Shown here: in pieces, positions 53,376 to 64,000 of the stretch
How positions within the stretch are numbered: the first letter of the stretch is position 1
Layout: every line of letters begins with the position of its first letter
NCBI RefSeq assembly: GCF_900461555.1
Contig: NZ_UGOX01000001.1
Span: forward strand, 1,315,501-1,379,500
Length of the DNA stretch: 64,000 nt
Reading direction: 5' to 3'
Source of the DNA: Legionella quinlivanii
Lineage (GTDB): Bacteria; Pseudomonadota; Gammaproteobacteria; Legionellales; Legionellaceae
Translations under genes and position numbers: made by a program
Notes under the pieces: model-generated
Seen by the model: the letters and a program-made list of their open reading frames with translations, nothing else
Told to the model about the DNA's origin: nothing
Database searches by the model: none

Positions 53376-54040
53376 GACTATTCATAAATCAGCTAAAGCG
53401 AGAGTTACTTATTTATTCACGGCAGCCTCGGGGTCTACTGAATACCAGTTTGTTTTTCTTCATGATTGTCATTTTCTTTCCACTGACTATTCCGCCTGTT
53501 AAAGAAATTGTGCGTCAGGTCGCTCCAGGTTTAATCTGGACTGCCATGCTATTGTCTCTGTTGCTGGCATCGGAGCGAATATTTCAGCAAGACTATGAAG
53601 ACGGTATCATTGAACAATGGTTAATATCCGGTTTTTCGCTTAACTTGATTATTGTAGCCAAGCTTTGTGTTCACTGGTTATTTTCTATTATTCCCATGTT
53701 GATATTTTGCCCCTTGCTGGCATTTCTTTTTAATTTTAGTTTTCAGGAAGCCGCTTTACTGGCCGCCAGCCTCATTTTAGGAACCCCTGCTATTCTTGCC
53801 CTTTGTGTACTGGCTGCTGCCTTTAGTACTCGCCTTCAACAGAAGGGGATTTTTATGGCTTTAATTCTCCTGCCTTTAGTAATTCCAGTGATGATATTTG
53901 GCAGCGGGGCTTGTCTGGCCGCTTTGGAGGGCTCCTCTGCTTCTGCTTATCTTGCGATTCTGGCTGCACTGTCTCTTGTAGCAGTCAGTTTTCTGCCTTT
54001 TGCAATTTCTACAGTGATTCGCATTAGCCTTAGCGATTAA
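53372..54040 (+). CDS. ccmB: Heme exporter membrane protein CcmB
   Basis: Six-helix membrane subunit of CcmABCD. 222 residues, hydrophobic throughout, starting RLFINQLKRELLIYSRQP. The family's central part ERIFQQDYEDGIIEQW and LGTPAILALCVLAAA is present, and it ends with FAISTVIRISLSD. Start is TTG at 53372, overlapping the end of ccmA. Followed by a 43-base gap to ccmC. Confidence 0.95.
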   Translation: MRLFINQLKRELLIYSRQPRGLLNTSLFFFMIVIFFPLTIPPVKEIVRQVAPGLIWTAMLLSLLLASERIFQQDYEDGIIEQWLISGFSLNLIIVAKLCVHWLFSIIPMLIFCPLLAFLFNFSFQEAALLAASLILGTPAILALCVLAAAFSTRLQQKGIFMALILLPLVIPVMIFGSGACLAALEGSSASAYLAILAALSLVAVSFLPFAISTVIRISLSD

Positions 54041-54083
54041 TGCATGATAGAATTTAGCTTTTTTTCTGATTCATAAATTCCCT

Positions 54084-54824
54084 ATGTGGAAATTTTTATA
54101 CCAATTGGCATCGCCGCAACGCTTTTTTAACATGACTCAACGCTGGCTTGGCGTTTTGGGATGGCTTGCCTGTATCTTTTTAATCCTCGGATTTGCCTGG
54201 GGACTTATTTTTGCTCCTGCTGATTATCAGCAGGGTGATGCGTTTCGCATTATTTATATTCATGTACCTGCAGCTTTTCTTTCCTTATCTTTATACGGCT
54301 TTATGGCATTTATGTCCGTGCTGCTATTGATTTGGCGAATCAAGCTAGCGGGGCTGATGTTAAGCGCTGCCGCACAAACCGGTGCGTGTATGGCGTTTAT
54401 TGCTTTGGCAACTGGCAGTATATGGGGAAAACCCATGTGGGGTACCTGGTGGGTATGGGATGCTCGATTGACTTCCGAACTTATTCTATTAGTTCTTTAT
54501 ATTGCTATCCTTGCAACTGGTGCAACCTTCAAAAATAAAGATCAGGGCGATAGGCTTGTGGCCGTTTTAACATTGGTCGGAGCAATTGATTTGCCTGTGA
54601 TTCATTATTCAGTTTATTGGTGGAATACACTGCATCAAGGAGCGACATTGTCCTTATTGGCCAAACCAAAAATTGCACTGCCAATGCTGTATCCCTTGTT
54701 ATTGACCCTTGCAGGATTTGCCTTCTATTGCGTATGGGTTATTTTACACAAAGCGGGTAATGAGCTGTTAATACGTGAAAAGCGTCAGCATTGGGTAAGA
54801 AAACTCCTGGAAGAAAATGTATGA
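54084..54824 (+). CDS. ccmC: Heme-handling protein CcmC
   Basis: Delivers heme to CcmE on the periplasmic face. 246 residues and six helices. The tryptophan-rich WWD motif is clear at about 112-128 (WGKPMWGTWWVWDARLTSE). Axial His candidates are in IIYIHVPAAFLS and PVIHYSVYWWNTLHQG. The stop overlaps ccmD (ATGA). Confidence 0.96.
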   Translation: MWKFLYQLASPQRFFNMTQRWLGVLGWLACIFLILGFAWGLIFAPADYQQGDAFRIIYIHVPAAFLSLSLYGFMAFMSVLLLIWRIKLAGLMLSAAAQTGACMAFIALATGSIWGKPMWGTWWVWDARLTSELILLVLYIAILATGATFKNKDQGDRLVAVLTLVGAIDLPVIHYSVYWWNTLHQGATLSLLAKPKIALPMLYPLLLTLAGFAFYCVWVILHKAGNELLIREKRQHWVRKLLEENV

Positions 54825-54991
54825 TTAACGAATTTATTAGCTGGTTTTCTATGGGGGGGTACTCCATTTATATCTGGCCAGCCTATGGCCTGGTTTGCGT
54901 GCTGCTGGTTATGAATTTGCTGGGCATTAAATGGCAGCGAAAACAAACCCGAAGAAAATTGCAGCGTTGGTTAAAGAGAAATCAGTCATGA
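54821..54991 (+). CDS. ccmD: CcmD, small membrane subunit
   Basis: 56 residues with one transmembrane helix ([20 protein letters not shown]) preceded by GGYS and followed by a basic tail ([18 protein letters not shown]), the standard CcmD layout. It helps release holo-CcmE from CcmABC. Start ATG 54821 overlaps the ccmC stop; a longer frame from 54791 is not used. Confidence 0.93.
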   Translation: MINEFISWFSMGGYSIYIWPAYGLVCVLLVMNLLGIKWQRKQTRRKLQRWLKRNQS

Positions 54992-55425
54992 ATCCTGCTC
55001 GTCGCAAAAAATTAATCCGGCTAGTATTTATTGCTTCTGTTCTAGGAGTTGCGGCTGCTCTGGTGATGTATGCCTTAAGGCAGAATATCAGCTTGTTTTA
55101 TACGCCAAGCCAAATTGCATCTGGAGAGGCGCCTCGTCAGCAGGTGATTCGCGTGGGCGGCATGGTTGCCGTGGGAAGTGTGATTCGTTCTGAAAAGGAT
55201 TTATCTGTCCAGTTTGAACTGACCGATTTCAACCAGAAAGTTACGGTCCATTATCGAGGCATCCTGCCTGATCTGTTTCGGGAAAATCAGGGAATTGTCA
55301 CAAAAGGACAATTACTGGATAACGGGCAGTTTGCAGCCACGGAAGTATTGGCTAAACACGATGCTAATTACATGCCTCCTGAAGTGAAGGCAAGTTTGGC
55401 TAAAACAAAGAGAAATATAAATTAA
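54988..55425 (+). CDS. ccmE: Heme chaperone CcmE
   Basis: Periplasmic heme carrier anchored by an N-terminal helix ([20 protein letters not shown]). 145 residues from ATG 54988, overlapping the ccmD stop. OB-fold core with [36 protein letters not shown]. The heme-linking His124 and Tyr128 are in [10 protein letters not shown]. The classic HxxxY motif is thus present. Its stop overlaps ccmF by one base. Confidence 0.96.
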   Translation: MNPARRKKLIRLVFIASVLGVAAALVMYALRQNISLFYTPSQIASGEAPRQQVIRVGGMVAVGSVIRSEKDLSVQFELTDFNQKVTVHYRGILPDLFRENQGIVTKGQLLDNGQFAATEVLAKHDANYMPPEVKASLAKTKRNIN

Positions 55426-57380
55426 TGATTGCTGAAATCGGTTTGTTTAGTCTCATTTTAGCGCTGCTGTTTGCAGTTCTTTTGGTCTCTGTGCCGTTTG
55501 TTGGGCTTATCAGGAACAATGCTGTTCTTATTAAAAGCGCAAATTATTACGTGGTCGCTTTGTTTGCTTTTGTTGCATTCGCCTATCTCTGTTTGACAGT
55601 TTGTTTTCTAAATGACGATTTTTCGGTCTCCTACGTGCTTTCTAATTCCAGCCTGTCCTTGCCCTGGTTTTATAAACTTTGTGCTGTATGGGGCGGGCAT
55701 GAAGGCTCAATGCTCTTGTGGGTGTTTATCTTAAGTTTCTGGACTTTAGCCGTTAGTCTGGCCAGTAATTCGCTGGATCCAAAATTTCGAGTGCGTGTCC
55801 TGATTGTACTTGCCCTGCTTTGCATTGGTTTTTTACTCTTTCTGCTGCTCACCTCCAATCCATTTCTACGTCAGTTTCAGTTGCTTGATACAGAAGGCCG
55901 CGATCTGAATCCTTTATTGCAGGATCCGGGATTTCTATTCCACCCGCCGATGTTATATATGGGTTATGTTGGGTTCTCGGTGGCGTTTGCATTTGCTATG
56001 GCCGCTTTGTGGGCCGGGGAGTTTGAGCCAATATGGGCAAAATGGACCCGCCCCTGGACTCTCGCCGCATGGTGCTGCCTAACCGCTGGCATCACACTGG
56101 GAAGCTGGTGGGCTTATCGGGAATTAGGCTGGGGTGGCTGGTGGTTTTGGGATCCGGTGGAAAATGCATCGTTTATGCCATGGCTGGTCGGCACTGCATT
56201 ATTGCACTCTCTGGCAGTCAGTGAGCAGCGTAAACAATTTATTGCCTGGACTTTGCTGTTAGCGATAACCGCTTTTTCTTTAAGCCTTATCGGTACTTTT
56301 TTAGTTCGCTCCGGAGTTTTGACTTCTGTTCATGCCTTTGCTGTGGACCCGCAAAGAGGATTATTTATTCTTGGATTTTTATTAGTAGTGATTGGCGGCT
56401 CTTTGCTGATTTTTTCTCTGCGAGCTAAACATCTGCAGAAGCAGGGAAGTCCCAGTATTTTTTCGCGAGAGAGTGCTTTATTACTTAACAATGTATTTTT
56501 AGCTGTGGCCATGCTGACAGTACTTATGGGCACTGTTTATCCATTATTAGTTGATGGTCTCGGTTTAGGCAAACTCTCTGTAGGGGCGCCATATTTCAAT
56601 GCCGTATTTGTCCCTCTGATGATTCCTCTGTTAATTGTTATGGGTTTAGGCATTCATTTACGCTGGCATCAGGATGCGGTGCGAAACACTTTTAAAAAGC
56701 TGTTGCCGATAATTGTATGCAGTTTCCTGTTTCCATTTATCCTGCTTTTATGCCTTGCTCCAGAAATTGATGGGTATTGCCTACTGGGCTTATGTTTAGC
56801 CTTTTGGATTATTTTAAGCACCCTGTTTCTACTCGTTATAAGAATAAGACAGCGAGGTATTCATGGAATGACTCAGGCATTATGGGGAATGTTATTCGCT
56901 CATCTTGGCGTAGCTGCAACCGTAATTGGCATTGCTGTTTCAACAGCTTACGGTATTCAGGATGATGTGCGCATGGCGCCTGGAAGTAAAGCCTCACTGG
57001 CAGGTTATGTGATTCAATTTGTACGGGAGTCGTCCTTAAGCGGACCGAATTATCACGGAACGCAGGCTGAGTTCAGAATTAGTTCAAAAAAAGAAGTAAA
57101 AACGATTTATCCGGAAAAACGCGTTTACAATGTAGGAAAAATGGCAATGACAGAATCTGCCATCGACGTAAGTGTCTTTCGCGATATTTATGTGGCCCTG
57201 GGAGAGCCTCTCGATGATACATCCTGGTCGGTTCGGCTCTATTTTAAGCCTTTTATACGCTGGATTTGGGGTGGGGGATTCCTTATATTGGCAGGTGGTA
57301 TTTTGGCCTTGTCCGACAGACGATATTTTCAGGCGAGAAAAAAGCAGGCGGTTCACCTTCACCCTGAGATTTCAATATGA
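55425..57380 (+). CDS. ccmF: Cytochrome c heme lyase subunit CcmF
   Basis: Largest part of the heme ligation machine, 651 residues and about 15 helices. The WWD signature is WGGWWFWDPVENASFMPWL around 235-253. LWGGHEGS-type motif appears as VWGGHEGSMLLWV, FLFHPPMLYMGYVG holds a heme-ligand His, and SLIGTFLVRSGVLTSVHAFA follows. The periplasmic part near the end (TEAEFRI, YPEKRVY) is as expected. Overlaps ccmG by 4 bases. Confidence 0.97.
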   Translation: MIAEIGLFSLILALLFAVLLVSVPFVGLIRNNAVLIKSANYYVVALFAFVAFAYLCLTVCFLNDDFSVSYVLSNSSLSLPWFYKLCAVWGGHEGSMLLWVFILSFWTLAVSLASNSLDPKFRVRVLIVLALLCIGFLLFLLLTSNPFLRQFQLLDTEGRDLNPLLQDPGFLFHPPMLYMGYVGFSVAFAFAMAALWAGEFEPIWAKWTRPWTLAAWCCLTAGITLGSWWAYRELGWGGWWFWDPVENASFMPWLVGTALLHSLAVSEQRKQFIAWTLLLAITAFSLSLIGTFLVRSGVLTSVHAFAVDPQRGLFILGFLLVVIGGSLLIFSLRAKHLQKQGSPSIFSRESALLLNNVFLAVAMLTVLMGTVYPLLVDGLGLGKLSVGAPYFNAVFVPLMIPLLIVMGLGIHLRWHQDAVRNTFKKLLPIIVCSFLFPFILLLCLAPEIDGYCLLGLCLAFWIILSTLFLLVIRIRQRGIHGMTQALWGMLFAHLGVAATVIGIAVSTAYGIQDDVRMAPGSKASLAGYVIQFVRESSLSGPNYHGTQAEFRISSKKEVKTIYPEKRVYNVGKMAMTESAIDVSVFRDIYVALGEPLDDTSWSVRLYFKPFIRWIWGGGFLILAGGILALSDRRYFQARKKQAVHLHPEISI

Positions 57381-57913
57381 GAAAAGTATTTATTCGTAGC
57401 ATTCCATTCTTGTTATTTGTTGTACTTGCTGCTTTTTTATGGAAAGGCCTTTCGCTTGACCCGCAAAAACTTCCCTCTGCCCGCCTCGGGCAATCTTTGG
57501 GTTCCTTCAGTTTACCACCGCTCCAGCAAGAAGCGCCGGCATTTACGCCTGAATTATTTAAAGGACAGATTGTTCTGTTAAATGTCTGGGCAAGCTGGTG
57601 TGAAGCCTGCACAATGGAGCAGCTTTTTCTGATGCACCTTGCAGGACAAGGTGTGAAGATTTATGGCGTGAACTATAAAGATAATCCCGAAGATGCTCGT
57701 AAATGGCTAAAAGAATGGGGAAACCCCTACGTGGCTGTGGGAGAGGATATTAAGGGCAACCTGGCTATGGATCTCGGTGTTTATGGTGCGCCTGAAACAT
57801 TTCTGATTGATCAAGAGGGAATTATTCGCTTCAGACATGTGGGCATCCTTGACGAACAAAGCTGGACAAGCGAATTTCTACCCCGTATCAAAGAGTTGGA
57901 GAAAAAAGCATGA
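57377..57913 (+). CDS. ccmG: Thioredoxin-like CcmG (DsbE)
   Basis: Membrane-anchored periplasmic reductant that keeps apocytochrome haem-site cysteines reduced. 178 residues with a signal anchor (SIPFLLFVVLAAFLW) and a thioredoxin fold: active site WASWCEACTMEQ (Cys75, Cys78), GVYGAPETFLID (cis-Pro loop) and IRFRHVGIL. In many CcmG the active site is WCEPC or WCPTC; CEAC here is a mild variant. Overlaps ccmH by 4 bases. Confidence 0.95.
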   Translation: MRKVFIRSIPFLLFVVLAAFLWKGLSLDPQKLPSARLGQSLGSFSLPPLQQEAPAFTPELFKGQIVLLNVWASWCEACTMEQLFLMHLAGQGVKIYGVNYKDNPEDARKWLKEWGNPYVAVGEDIKGNLAMDLGVYGAPETFLIDQEGIIRFRHVGILDEQSWTSEFLPRIKELEKKA

Positions 57914-58305
57914 TGAAAGCCGTTCTGGCGGCCATTCTGGCTATTTTCATGGCGAATACAGTATACGCCAATTCCATGTATCCATTGGAAACAGAGAGAC
58001 AGGAAGCGCAATTTAATCATTTGTTAAAAGAGTTGCGTTGTCTGGTCTGTCAAAATCAGGATCTGGCAGATTCACACGCTGATTTAGCGAAAGATTTACG
58101 CCAGCAAGTATATGTGATGGTGAAAGATGGGAAAAGTGATAGCGAAATTATTAATTTTCTAACCGATCGCTATGGTGATTTCATATTATTTAATCCGCCA
58201 GTGAAATCCATTACGCTGGTCTTATGGTTTGGCCCGGCCATTTTTCTCATGATTGGATTTTTTATATTTTGGCGTACGTGTCTGAGGCAAACTGTAAATG
58301 AGTGA
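57910..58305 (+). CDS. ccmH: Cytochrome c biogenesis thioredoxin-like CcmH (CcmL)
   Basis: 131 residues with signal peptide (LAAILAIFMANTVYA), the redox pair LRCLVCQNQ (Cys44, Cys47), a three-helix bundle (DLAKDLRQQVYVMVKDGKSD, IINFLTDRYGDFILFNPP) and a C-terminal membrane anchor. Reduces apocytochrome in concert with CcmG. Here it is the short form, with the TPR part encoded separately as ccmI. Overlaps ccmI by 8 bases. Confidence 0.95.
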   Translation: MMKAVLAAILAIFMANTVYANSMYPLETERQEAQFNHLLKELRCLVCQNQDLADSHADLAKDLRQQVYVMVKDGKSDSEIINFLTDRYGDFILFNPPVKSITLVLWFGPAIFLMIGFFIFWRTCLRQTVNE

Positions 58306-58963
58306 ATGGTGGTTAGTTTCTTATCTCGGCCTGATATTGCTTCTGGCGCTTTTGGTAATTGCCTGTTCTCTCAGGCCGTTTAAAAAAACCATGGCTTTTA
58401 TCAGCCCCTTAATTATTATTCTGGTTAGTCTGGCTTATTGGCAATGGGGTGGGTGGTTTGAGTGGCAGGAGTTTGTCAGCAAGGAACGAAATCAGCAACA
58501 GATTAAGCAGGTCTTATCAACCATTAAAAATACGGATGAATTAATAGAAAAACTAAGGGCTCGTTTAGACGATAGCCCGGCAAGCGCCCGTGGCTGGTAT
58601 CTTTTGGGAAGGCTTTATGCGAGCCAGAGTCAATGGGCCGAGGCAAATAAGGCATTCAAGAAAGCCTATCAATTTCAGCCCGACGATGAAAAAACCATCG
58701 TTAACTATGCGCAAAGCCAGCTTCAATTGAATGATGGGAAATTTAACAGTTCAGTTAAAATGCTTTGCCTGAAATTGTTAAAAATGAATCCAGAGCAGCC
58801 TGATGCTCTATCTATGCTGGCTATGGATGCTTATCTGAATCAGGATTACAGCTCCGCTATCGCCTATTGGCAGCGATTACTCGCCCTTGTTCCGCCAAAA
58901 TCCAGGGATGCAATCATGATTCAGAAAGCAATAAGCAAAGCAATTTCCAAAGCGGGTAGCTAG
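58298..58963 (+). CDS. ccmI: CcmI-type TPR apocytochrome chaperone, short form
   Basis: 221 residues. Two N-terminal membrane helices (LGLILLLALLVIACSL and FISPLIIILVSLAYWQW) flank a short basic loop. Then come TPR units at about 95-180 (ARGWYLLGRLYASQSQWAEANKAF, PDALSMLAMDAYLNQDYSSAIAYWQRLL). It binds apocytochrome C-termini for the lyase. Many CcmI proteins are about 400 residues with an extra C-terminal periplasmic domain; this one lacks it. Last gene of the operon, ending at a hairpin. Confidence 0.9.
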   Translation: MSEWWLVSYLGLILLLALLVIACSLRPFKKTMAFISPLIIILVSLAYWQWGGWFEWQEFVSKERNQQQIKQVLSTIKNTDELIEKLRARLDDSPASARGWYLLGRLYASQSQWAEANKAFKKAYQFQPDDEKTIVNYAQSQLQLNDGKFNSSVKMLCLKLLKMNPEQPDALSMLAMDAYLNQDYSSAIAYWQRLLALVPPKSRDAIMIQKAISKAISKAGS

Positions 58964-58988
58964 TAGCAAGGCACGGGGCAGCTACCCG
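58953..58988 (+). terminator. Hairpin at end of ccm operon
   Basis: CGGGTAGCT (58953-58961, overlapping the ccmI stop) pairs perfectly over 9 bases with AGCTACCCG (58980-58988). The following TTGCTTCAT is only weakly T-rich, so terminator status is moderate. Confidence 0.5.
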
Positions 58989-59068
58989 TTGCTTCATAAA
59001 CAATTGACAAGCCATCATTAATACTGTCACAGTAAATTTCCACACCATTAGACAACAGGGAGTTTCTA

Positions 59069-60430
59069 ATGCCGGAAAAACGTGCTCAGCAACTATTAAA
59101 CCGTCTATTTGCAAAAATTGATTTGAAAACAAATCCAGAGCTTATTTCCGGGATCCTCTCAAATCTTGGAATGGATCAATTTGAACCAGAGGATGAGAAT
59201 ATTTCCACATTTCTTAAACTCATCAAAACAGAAGCAATAGATGTCAGTGCTTTGGTTCATAAACTGATTGCCATTATTCTGGATATAGAACCTTTTGCAA
59301 ATTTACTGGAACAAATCGAGAAAGATAAACTGATTTCAGAGCGAGAGTTTGAAAAAATAGTACCCGTAATCAGACTGCAAATTAATCTTTTGTGTCTTTT
59401 TGAAGCGTTCGCAGCCACAATGGCTAACAGTCGCAGTTTTAACGAGGACGTGTACAGGTTCATTCTGCGCCAAAGACACACACCGATGCCTGGAAGTCCC
59501 TTGGGTTATTTATTTTTTAATAAAAGAAAAGATGCTTCAGCCTTTAAGACTATCAAGGTTATTTCGGTGGATCCCGCCCAGACGGCGGGTGCTTTTCTGC
59601 GGCAGCTTGATGGCAATAAAGATCCGCAATTTGTCAGGAAAGAAGCCAAAAAATTTATTAAAAAATACGGTTTGTCCTTGTGGAACAAAAAAATAAGCCC
59701 GAAAGAATTTGATCATGAATACTATGAATCGGTTAAAAACGTAGCCCTCAACATCCTTGAGGCAACCGCAGAAGATGCTCATCAGGGTGCTTATGCGAAT
59801 GCCTGCAGCGGCTGCGGTTTAATTGCCGACATGGAGCATCAGGCCTATAGCAATCGTTATGTGGCAAGAAAAATGGTTTTACCTCAGGGAGAGGAAGCCA
59901 GCCCTGATTTTAGCCACCCTTTATTACCGCAATTAAAATTAAATCCTCGCCCGAAACTGGTGTGTGAGTTTTTAATCGATAAACTATGGCAGGATCTTTA
60001 TACCAGCTGGAATAGCTATTTTGTGGCCAAAAATTTCGATCCGGTTTTTTTAATAATGAAATTACTGGTTCCTTCAGTTTGCGGTGCTGAACCGGTTCAT
60101 TATCTTGAAACCAGAGTGTTTCTATTGTTTCTGGTGGGCAATCTTTTCCATAATTGCCGGGTAGACAGTAATCTTTTTTTTCAGACTGGGTTTAAACTTG
60201 AACATCAAGAGCAAATCCTCAGGATTTGGGGTGAAATTAACAAAGAGTATGCTGAAAAAGTACTGAAGGAACACGGAAATAAATTCATTAATACCGATCA
60301 GTTATATCGCCGTATTATCGGCTCTTCGCCTTTTATGTCTGTAACCAATAATCTGTATCATTTTATTAAAGATTACGAGCATTTCAGCGTTTTGCCAGAA
60401 GAGAGCGAGGGTCTGTGTATTATCAGTTAA
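59069..60430 (+). CDS. Orphan helical protein, possible effector
   Basis: Not recognised. 453 residues, mostly helical, no signal peptide and no clear membrane span. The N-terminus is charged (EKRAQQLLNRLFAKIDLK). Cysteines in NACSGCGLIADMEHQ (about 245-260) could bind metal but lack a partner pair nearby. The tail is acidic then hydrophobic (VLPEESEGLCIIS), a composition seen at many Dot/Icm substrate C-termini. Start ATG 59069 follows a GGGAG site. It stands alone after the ccm operon with its own upstream region. Confidence 0.7.
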   Translation: MPEKRAQQLLNRLFAKIDLKTNPELISGILSNLGMDQFEPEDENISTFLKLIKTEAIDVSALVHKLIAIILDIEPFANLLEQIEKDKLISEREFEKIVPVIRLQINLLCLFEAFAATMANSRSFNEDVYRFILRQRHTPMPGSPLGYLFFNKRKDASAFKTIKVISVDPAQTAGAFLRQLDGNKDPQFVRKEAKKFIKKYGLSLWNKKISPKEFDHEYYESVKNVALNILEATAEDAHQGAYANACSGCGLIADMEHQAYSNRYVARKMVLPQGEEASPDFSHPLLPQLKLNPRPKLVCEFLIDKLWQDLYTSWNSYFVAKNFDPVFLIMKLLVPSVCGAEPVHYLETRVFLLFLVGNLFHNCRVDSNLFFQTGFKLEHQEQILRIWGEINKEYAEKVLKEHGNKFINTDQLYRRIIGSSPFMSVTNNLYHFIKDYEHFSVLPEESEGLCIIS

Positions 60431-60511
60431 TGAGACGAATTTTTGCATTCTGTTAATCTTCGTATACACTAAATTCATTACTAATAATGGTATTTATTCA
60501 GGGAGGAATAA

Positions 60512-60718
60512 ATGAAGAATGCAGCCTATCAAATTATGGAATTAACCGGCACATCCCCCGATGGAGTAGACGATGCAATTAATGATGCAATTCTGCAGGC
60601 GTCCAAATCATTCGGTAATCTTGCCTGGTATGAAGTAATCAGTACAGGTGATGTTATTGAAGGTCAGAAACGAAAGTTTTATCAGGCACAAATTAAGTTT
60701 GGCTGCCACGCTCATTAG
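60512..60718 (+). CDS. Dodecin-family flavin-binding protein
   Basis: 68 residues. Dodecins form dodecameric shells that hold flavin or CoA. The typical pattern is present: YQIMELTGTSPDGVDDAIND, AILQASKSFGNLAWYEVIST (helix followed by the Trp-containing flavin-stacking strand), IEGQKRKFYQAQIKFG. A GGGAGGAATAA site precedes ATG. Monocistronic, with 250 bases before guaB. Confidence 0.92.
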   Translation: MKNAAYQIMELTGTSPDGVDDAINDAILQASKSFGNLAWYEVISTGDVIEGQKRKFYQAQIKFGCHAH

Positions 60719-62441
<1,723 letters not shown>

Positions 62442-62444
62442 AAA

Positions 62445-64000
62445 ATGAGTTCTATTAAACGGCAACCTATTCTCATACTCGATTTTGGTTCACAGTACAC
62501 CCAGCTTATCGCCCGCCGAGTCCGCGAGATCGGCGTGTATTGTGAAATTCACCCTTATGATTTGTCACAGGATGAGTTTTTGAAATTATCTCCCTGTGGC
62601 CTGATTCTTTCAGGTGGACCGTCTACCGTTACTGAAGTAGAAACACCTTCTGCGCCTTCCTGGGTTTATGATTGTAATCTTCCTTTATTGGGTATTTGCT
62701 ATGGAATGCAAACAATGGCAGCTCAACTGGGTGGAGAGGTTCAATCCTCTTCGTTACGTGAATATGGCTATGCGGAGCTACGTTTGCATGGTCATAGCCA
62801 ACTGCTCAGTAATATTGAGGACAGAACGACAGAGAATGGTGATGCCTTACTGGATGTCTGGATGAGTCATGGAGACAAGGTGAGCCGTCTTCCTCCCGGG
62901 TTTGAAGTGATCTGTGAAACCAGCAATGCGCCAATTGCCGGCATGGCTGACGAATCCCGGCACTGGTATGGTCTGCAATTTCATCCGGAAGTCACTCATA
63001 CTTTGCAGGGCTTAAGAATTTTAAAACGTTTTATACTGGAAATTTGTAAGGCCAGTTCGGATTGGACTCCGGGTAATATCATAGAGCGATCAATTGAAGT
63101 GATTCGCGAAAAAGTGGGCAATGATGAGGTATTGCTTGGCCTTTCTGGCGGAGTGGATTCTTCGGTAGTTGCTGCTTTACTCCACAAAGCGATTGGTGAC
63201 CAGCTGACTTGTGTGTTTGTTGATACAGGATTGCTGCGCTTAAACGAGTCCGAGCAGGTAATGGCTATGTTTGCCAGACACATGGGCATTCGGGTCATTG
63301 CTGTCAATGCGGAAGAGCGGTTTTTACAAGCATTGGAAGGGGTTGATTGTCCCGAGAAAAAACGAAAAATTATTGGCCGTACCTTTATTGAAGTATTTGA
63401 TGACGAAGCAAGCCGCATTCCAGGTGTGAAATGGCTTGCACAGGGTACTATTTATCCTGATGTCATTGAATCAGCCGCGACAAAAGGGGCTTCTGCTGTT
63501 ATCAAATCTCATCATAATGTGGGCGGACTTCCTGAAACTCTGAATCTTAAACTTATCGAACCCATTCGTGAGCTTTTTAAAGATGAAGTACGGAAAGTTG
63601 GCCTTGAATTAGGCCTGCCTCATGATATGGTTTTCCGCCATCCCTTTCCAGGCCCCGGGCTTGGCGTGCGGATATTAGGTGCTATAAGAAAAGAATATGC
63701 CGATATTTTACGACAGGCAGATGCCATTTTTATCGAGGAATTGCATCGCGAAAATCTGTATCACAAGGTCAGCCAGGCTTTTGCTGTCTTTTTACCCGTC
63801 AAAAGTGTAGGCGTGATGGGAGATGGGCGCCGTTATGATTTTGTAATTTGTTTGAGGGCGGTGGAAACCATTGATTTCATGACCGCACATTGGGCGCATT
63901 TACCCTGGGAGTTTCTTGCTAAGGTTTCCAACCGTATTATCAATGAAGTAGCAGGGGTTTCGAGAGTAACTTATGACATCTCCGGCAAACCGCCAGCCAC
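62445..64000 (+). CDS. guaA: GMP synthase (glutamine-hydrolysing), 3' end cut by window
   Basis: Aminates XMP to GMP. 518 codons are present and the frame is open to the window end, so only a handful of residues are missing (the family ends soon after SGKPPATIEWE). N-terminal glutamine amidotransferase: [30 protein letters not shown], the nucleophile in [11 protein letters not shown], and HPEVTHT. ATP pyrophosphatase: [18 protein letters not shown]-terminal dimer domain with [13 protein letters not shown] and [17 protein letters not shown]. Start ATG 62445, three bases after guaB. Confidence 0.97.
   Translation, partial: MSSIKRQPILILDFGSQYTQLIARRVREIGVYCEIHPYDLSQDEFLKLSPCGLILSGGPSTVTEVETPSAPSWVYDCNLPLLGICYGMQTMAAQLGGEVQSSSLREYGYAELRLHGHSQLLSNIEDRTTENGDALLDVWMSHGDKVSRLPPGFEVICETSNAPIAGMADESRHWYGLQFHPEVTHTLQGLRILKRFILEICKASSDWTPGNIIERSIEVIREKVGNDEVLLGLSGGVDSSVVAALLHKAIGDQLTCVFVDTGLLRLNESEQVMAMFARHMGIRVIAVNAEERFLQALEGVDCPEKKRKIIGRTFIEVFDDEASRIPGVKWLAQGTIYPDVIESAATKGASAVIKSHHNVGGLPETLNLKLIEPIRELFKDEVRKVGLELGLPHDMVFRHPFPGPGLGVRILGAIRKEYADILRQADAIFIEELHRENLYHKVSQAFAVFLPVKSVGVMGDGRRYDFVICLRAVETIDFMTAHWAHLPWEFLAKVSNRIINEVAGVSRVTYDISGKPPA

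Overview
The window is a chromosomal stretch of a gamma-proteobacterium that is almost certainly a Legionella species other than, or divergent from, L. pneumophila. The best single marker is the gene at 20490-21191. It encodes a 233-residue Mip-type FKBP peptidyl-prolyl isomerase whose leader, helical linker and C-terminal FKBP domain closely resemble L. pneumophila Mip as I remember it. Moderate AT richness, a CsrA homologue, a one-piece L-serine dehydratase, FleQ/FliA flagellar control and several large orphan proteins that look like Dot/Icm effectors all fit. No prophage, integrase or CRISPR array was seen. The only complete mobile element recognised is one IS10-like insertion.

Layout. 1-2889: end of a flagellar cluster (fleN tail, fliA, motA, motB, DUF2802 gene). 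2925-4480: an IS10-subgroup element inside a nested palindromic repeat. 4570-8075: a hypothetical gene, then prfB (with its programmed frameshift) overlapping lysS. 8076-10600: a gene remnant, a secreted protein with Ig-like repeats and a second palindromic repeat. 10615-18825: methyltransferase, pgi, a WecA-type sugar-phosphate transferase, csrA, then birA, a phosphopantetheinyl transferase, accA and tilS. 18880-23237: sdaA, mip, an AmpG-like permease, a small secreted protein and tRNA-Leu(CAA). 23330-30592: accessory block with a 1081-residue protein ending in an apparent Ulp1-like cysteine protease domain, two small orphan genes, a GT39-type glycosyltransferase and a possible effector. 30610-35831: ugd, galU, etfB, etfA, ald. 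35893-41708: accessory block with a lipoprotein, an FAD monooxygenase, an outer-membrane MetA-type protein, a HAD-like protein, a third palindromic repeat, a serine hydrolase and a small membrane protein. 41771-44076: a GH5 cellulase divergent from a LuxR-solo regulator, with a lux-box-like palindrome between them. 44146-49839: dnaE, a cysteine-rich tandem-domain protein, fleQ. 49927-52662: small acidic protein, SAHH-like protein, sohB. 52776-58963: the complete cytochrome c maturation operon ccmABCDEFGHI. 59069-64000: an orphan protein, a dodecin, then guaB and guaA (cut by the window end).

How it works together. FleQ (sigma-54 activator), FleN and FliA form the upper and middle flagellar hierarchy, with MotAB as the stator; CsrA is the usual post-transcriptional partner of this switch in Legionella. 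BirA, the phosphopantetheinyl transferase and AccA all serve fatty-acid precursor supply. Ugd and GalU make UDP-glucose and UDP-glucuronate for surface polysaccharide, to which the WecA-like and GT39 enzymes may also contribute. EtfAB and alanine dehydrogenase, with SdaA, fit an amino-acid-catabolising intracellular lifestyle. The ccm operon equips periplasmic c-type cytochromes.

Most unusual items: (i) a family of nested palindromes with compensatory base changes and a variable tandem-repeat arm, one copy carrying an IS10-like element exactly in a hairpin loop; (ii) the Ulp1-like candidate effector; (iii) the lux-box-like site between the cellulase and LuxR genes; (iv) a secreted protein with two domains of identical six-cysteine spacing; (v) a degenerate S-adenosylhomocysteinase-like protein. 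All family assignments were made by reading motifs; no database search was possible.
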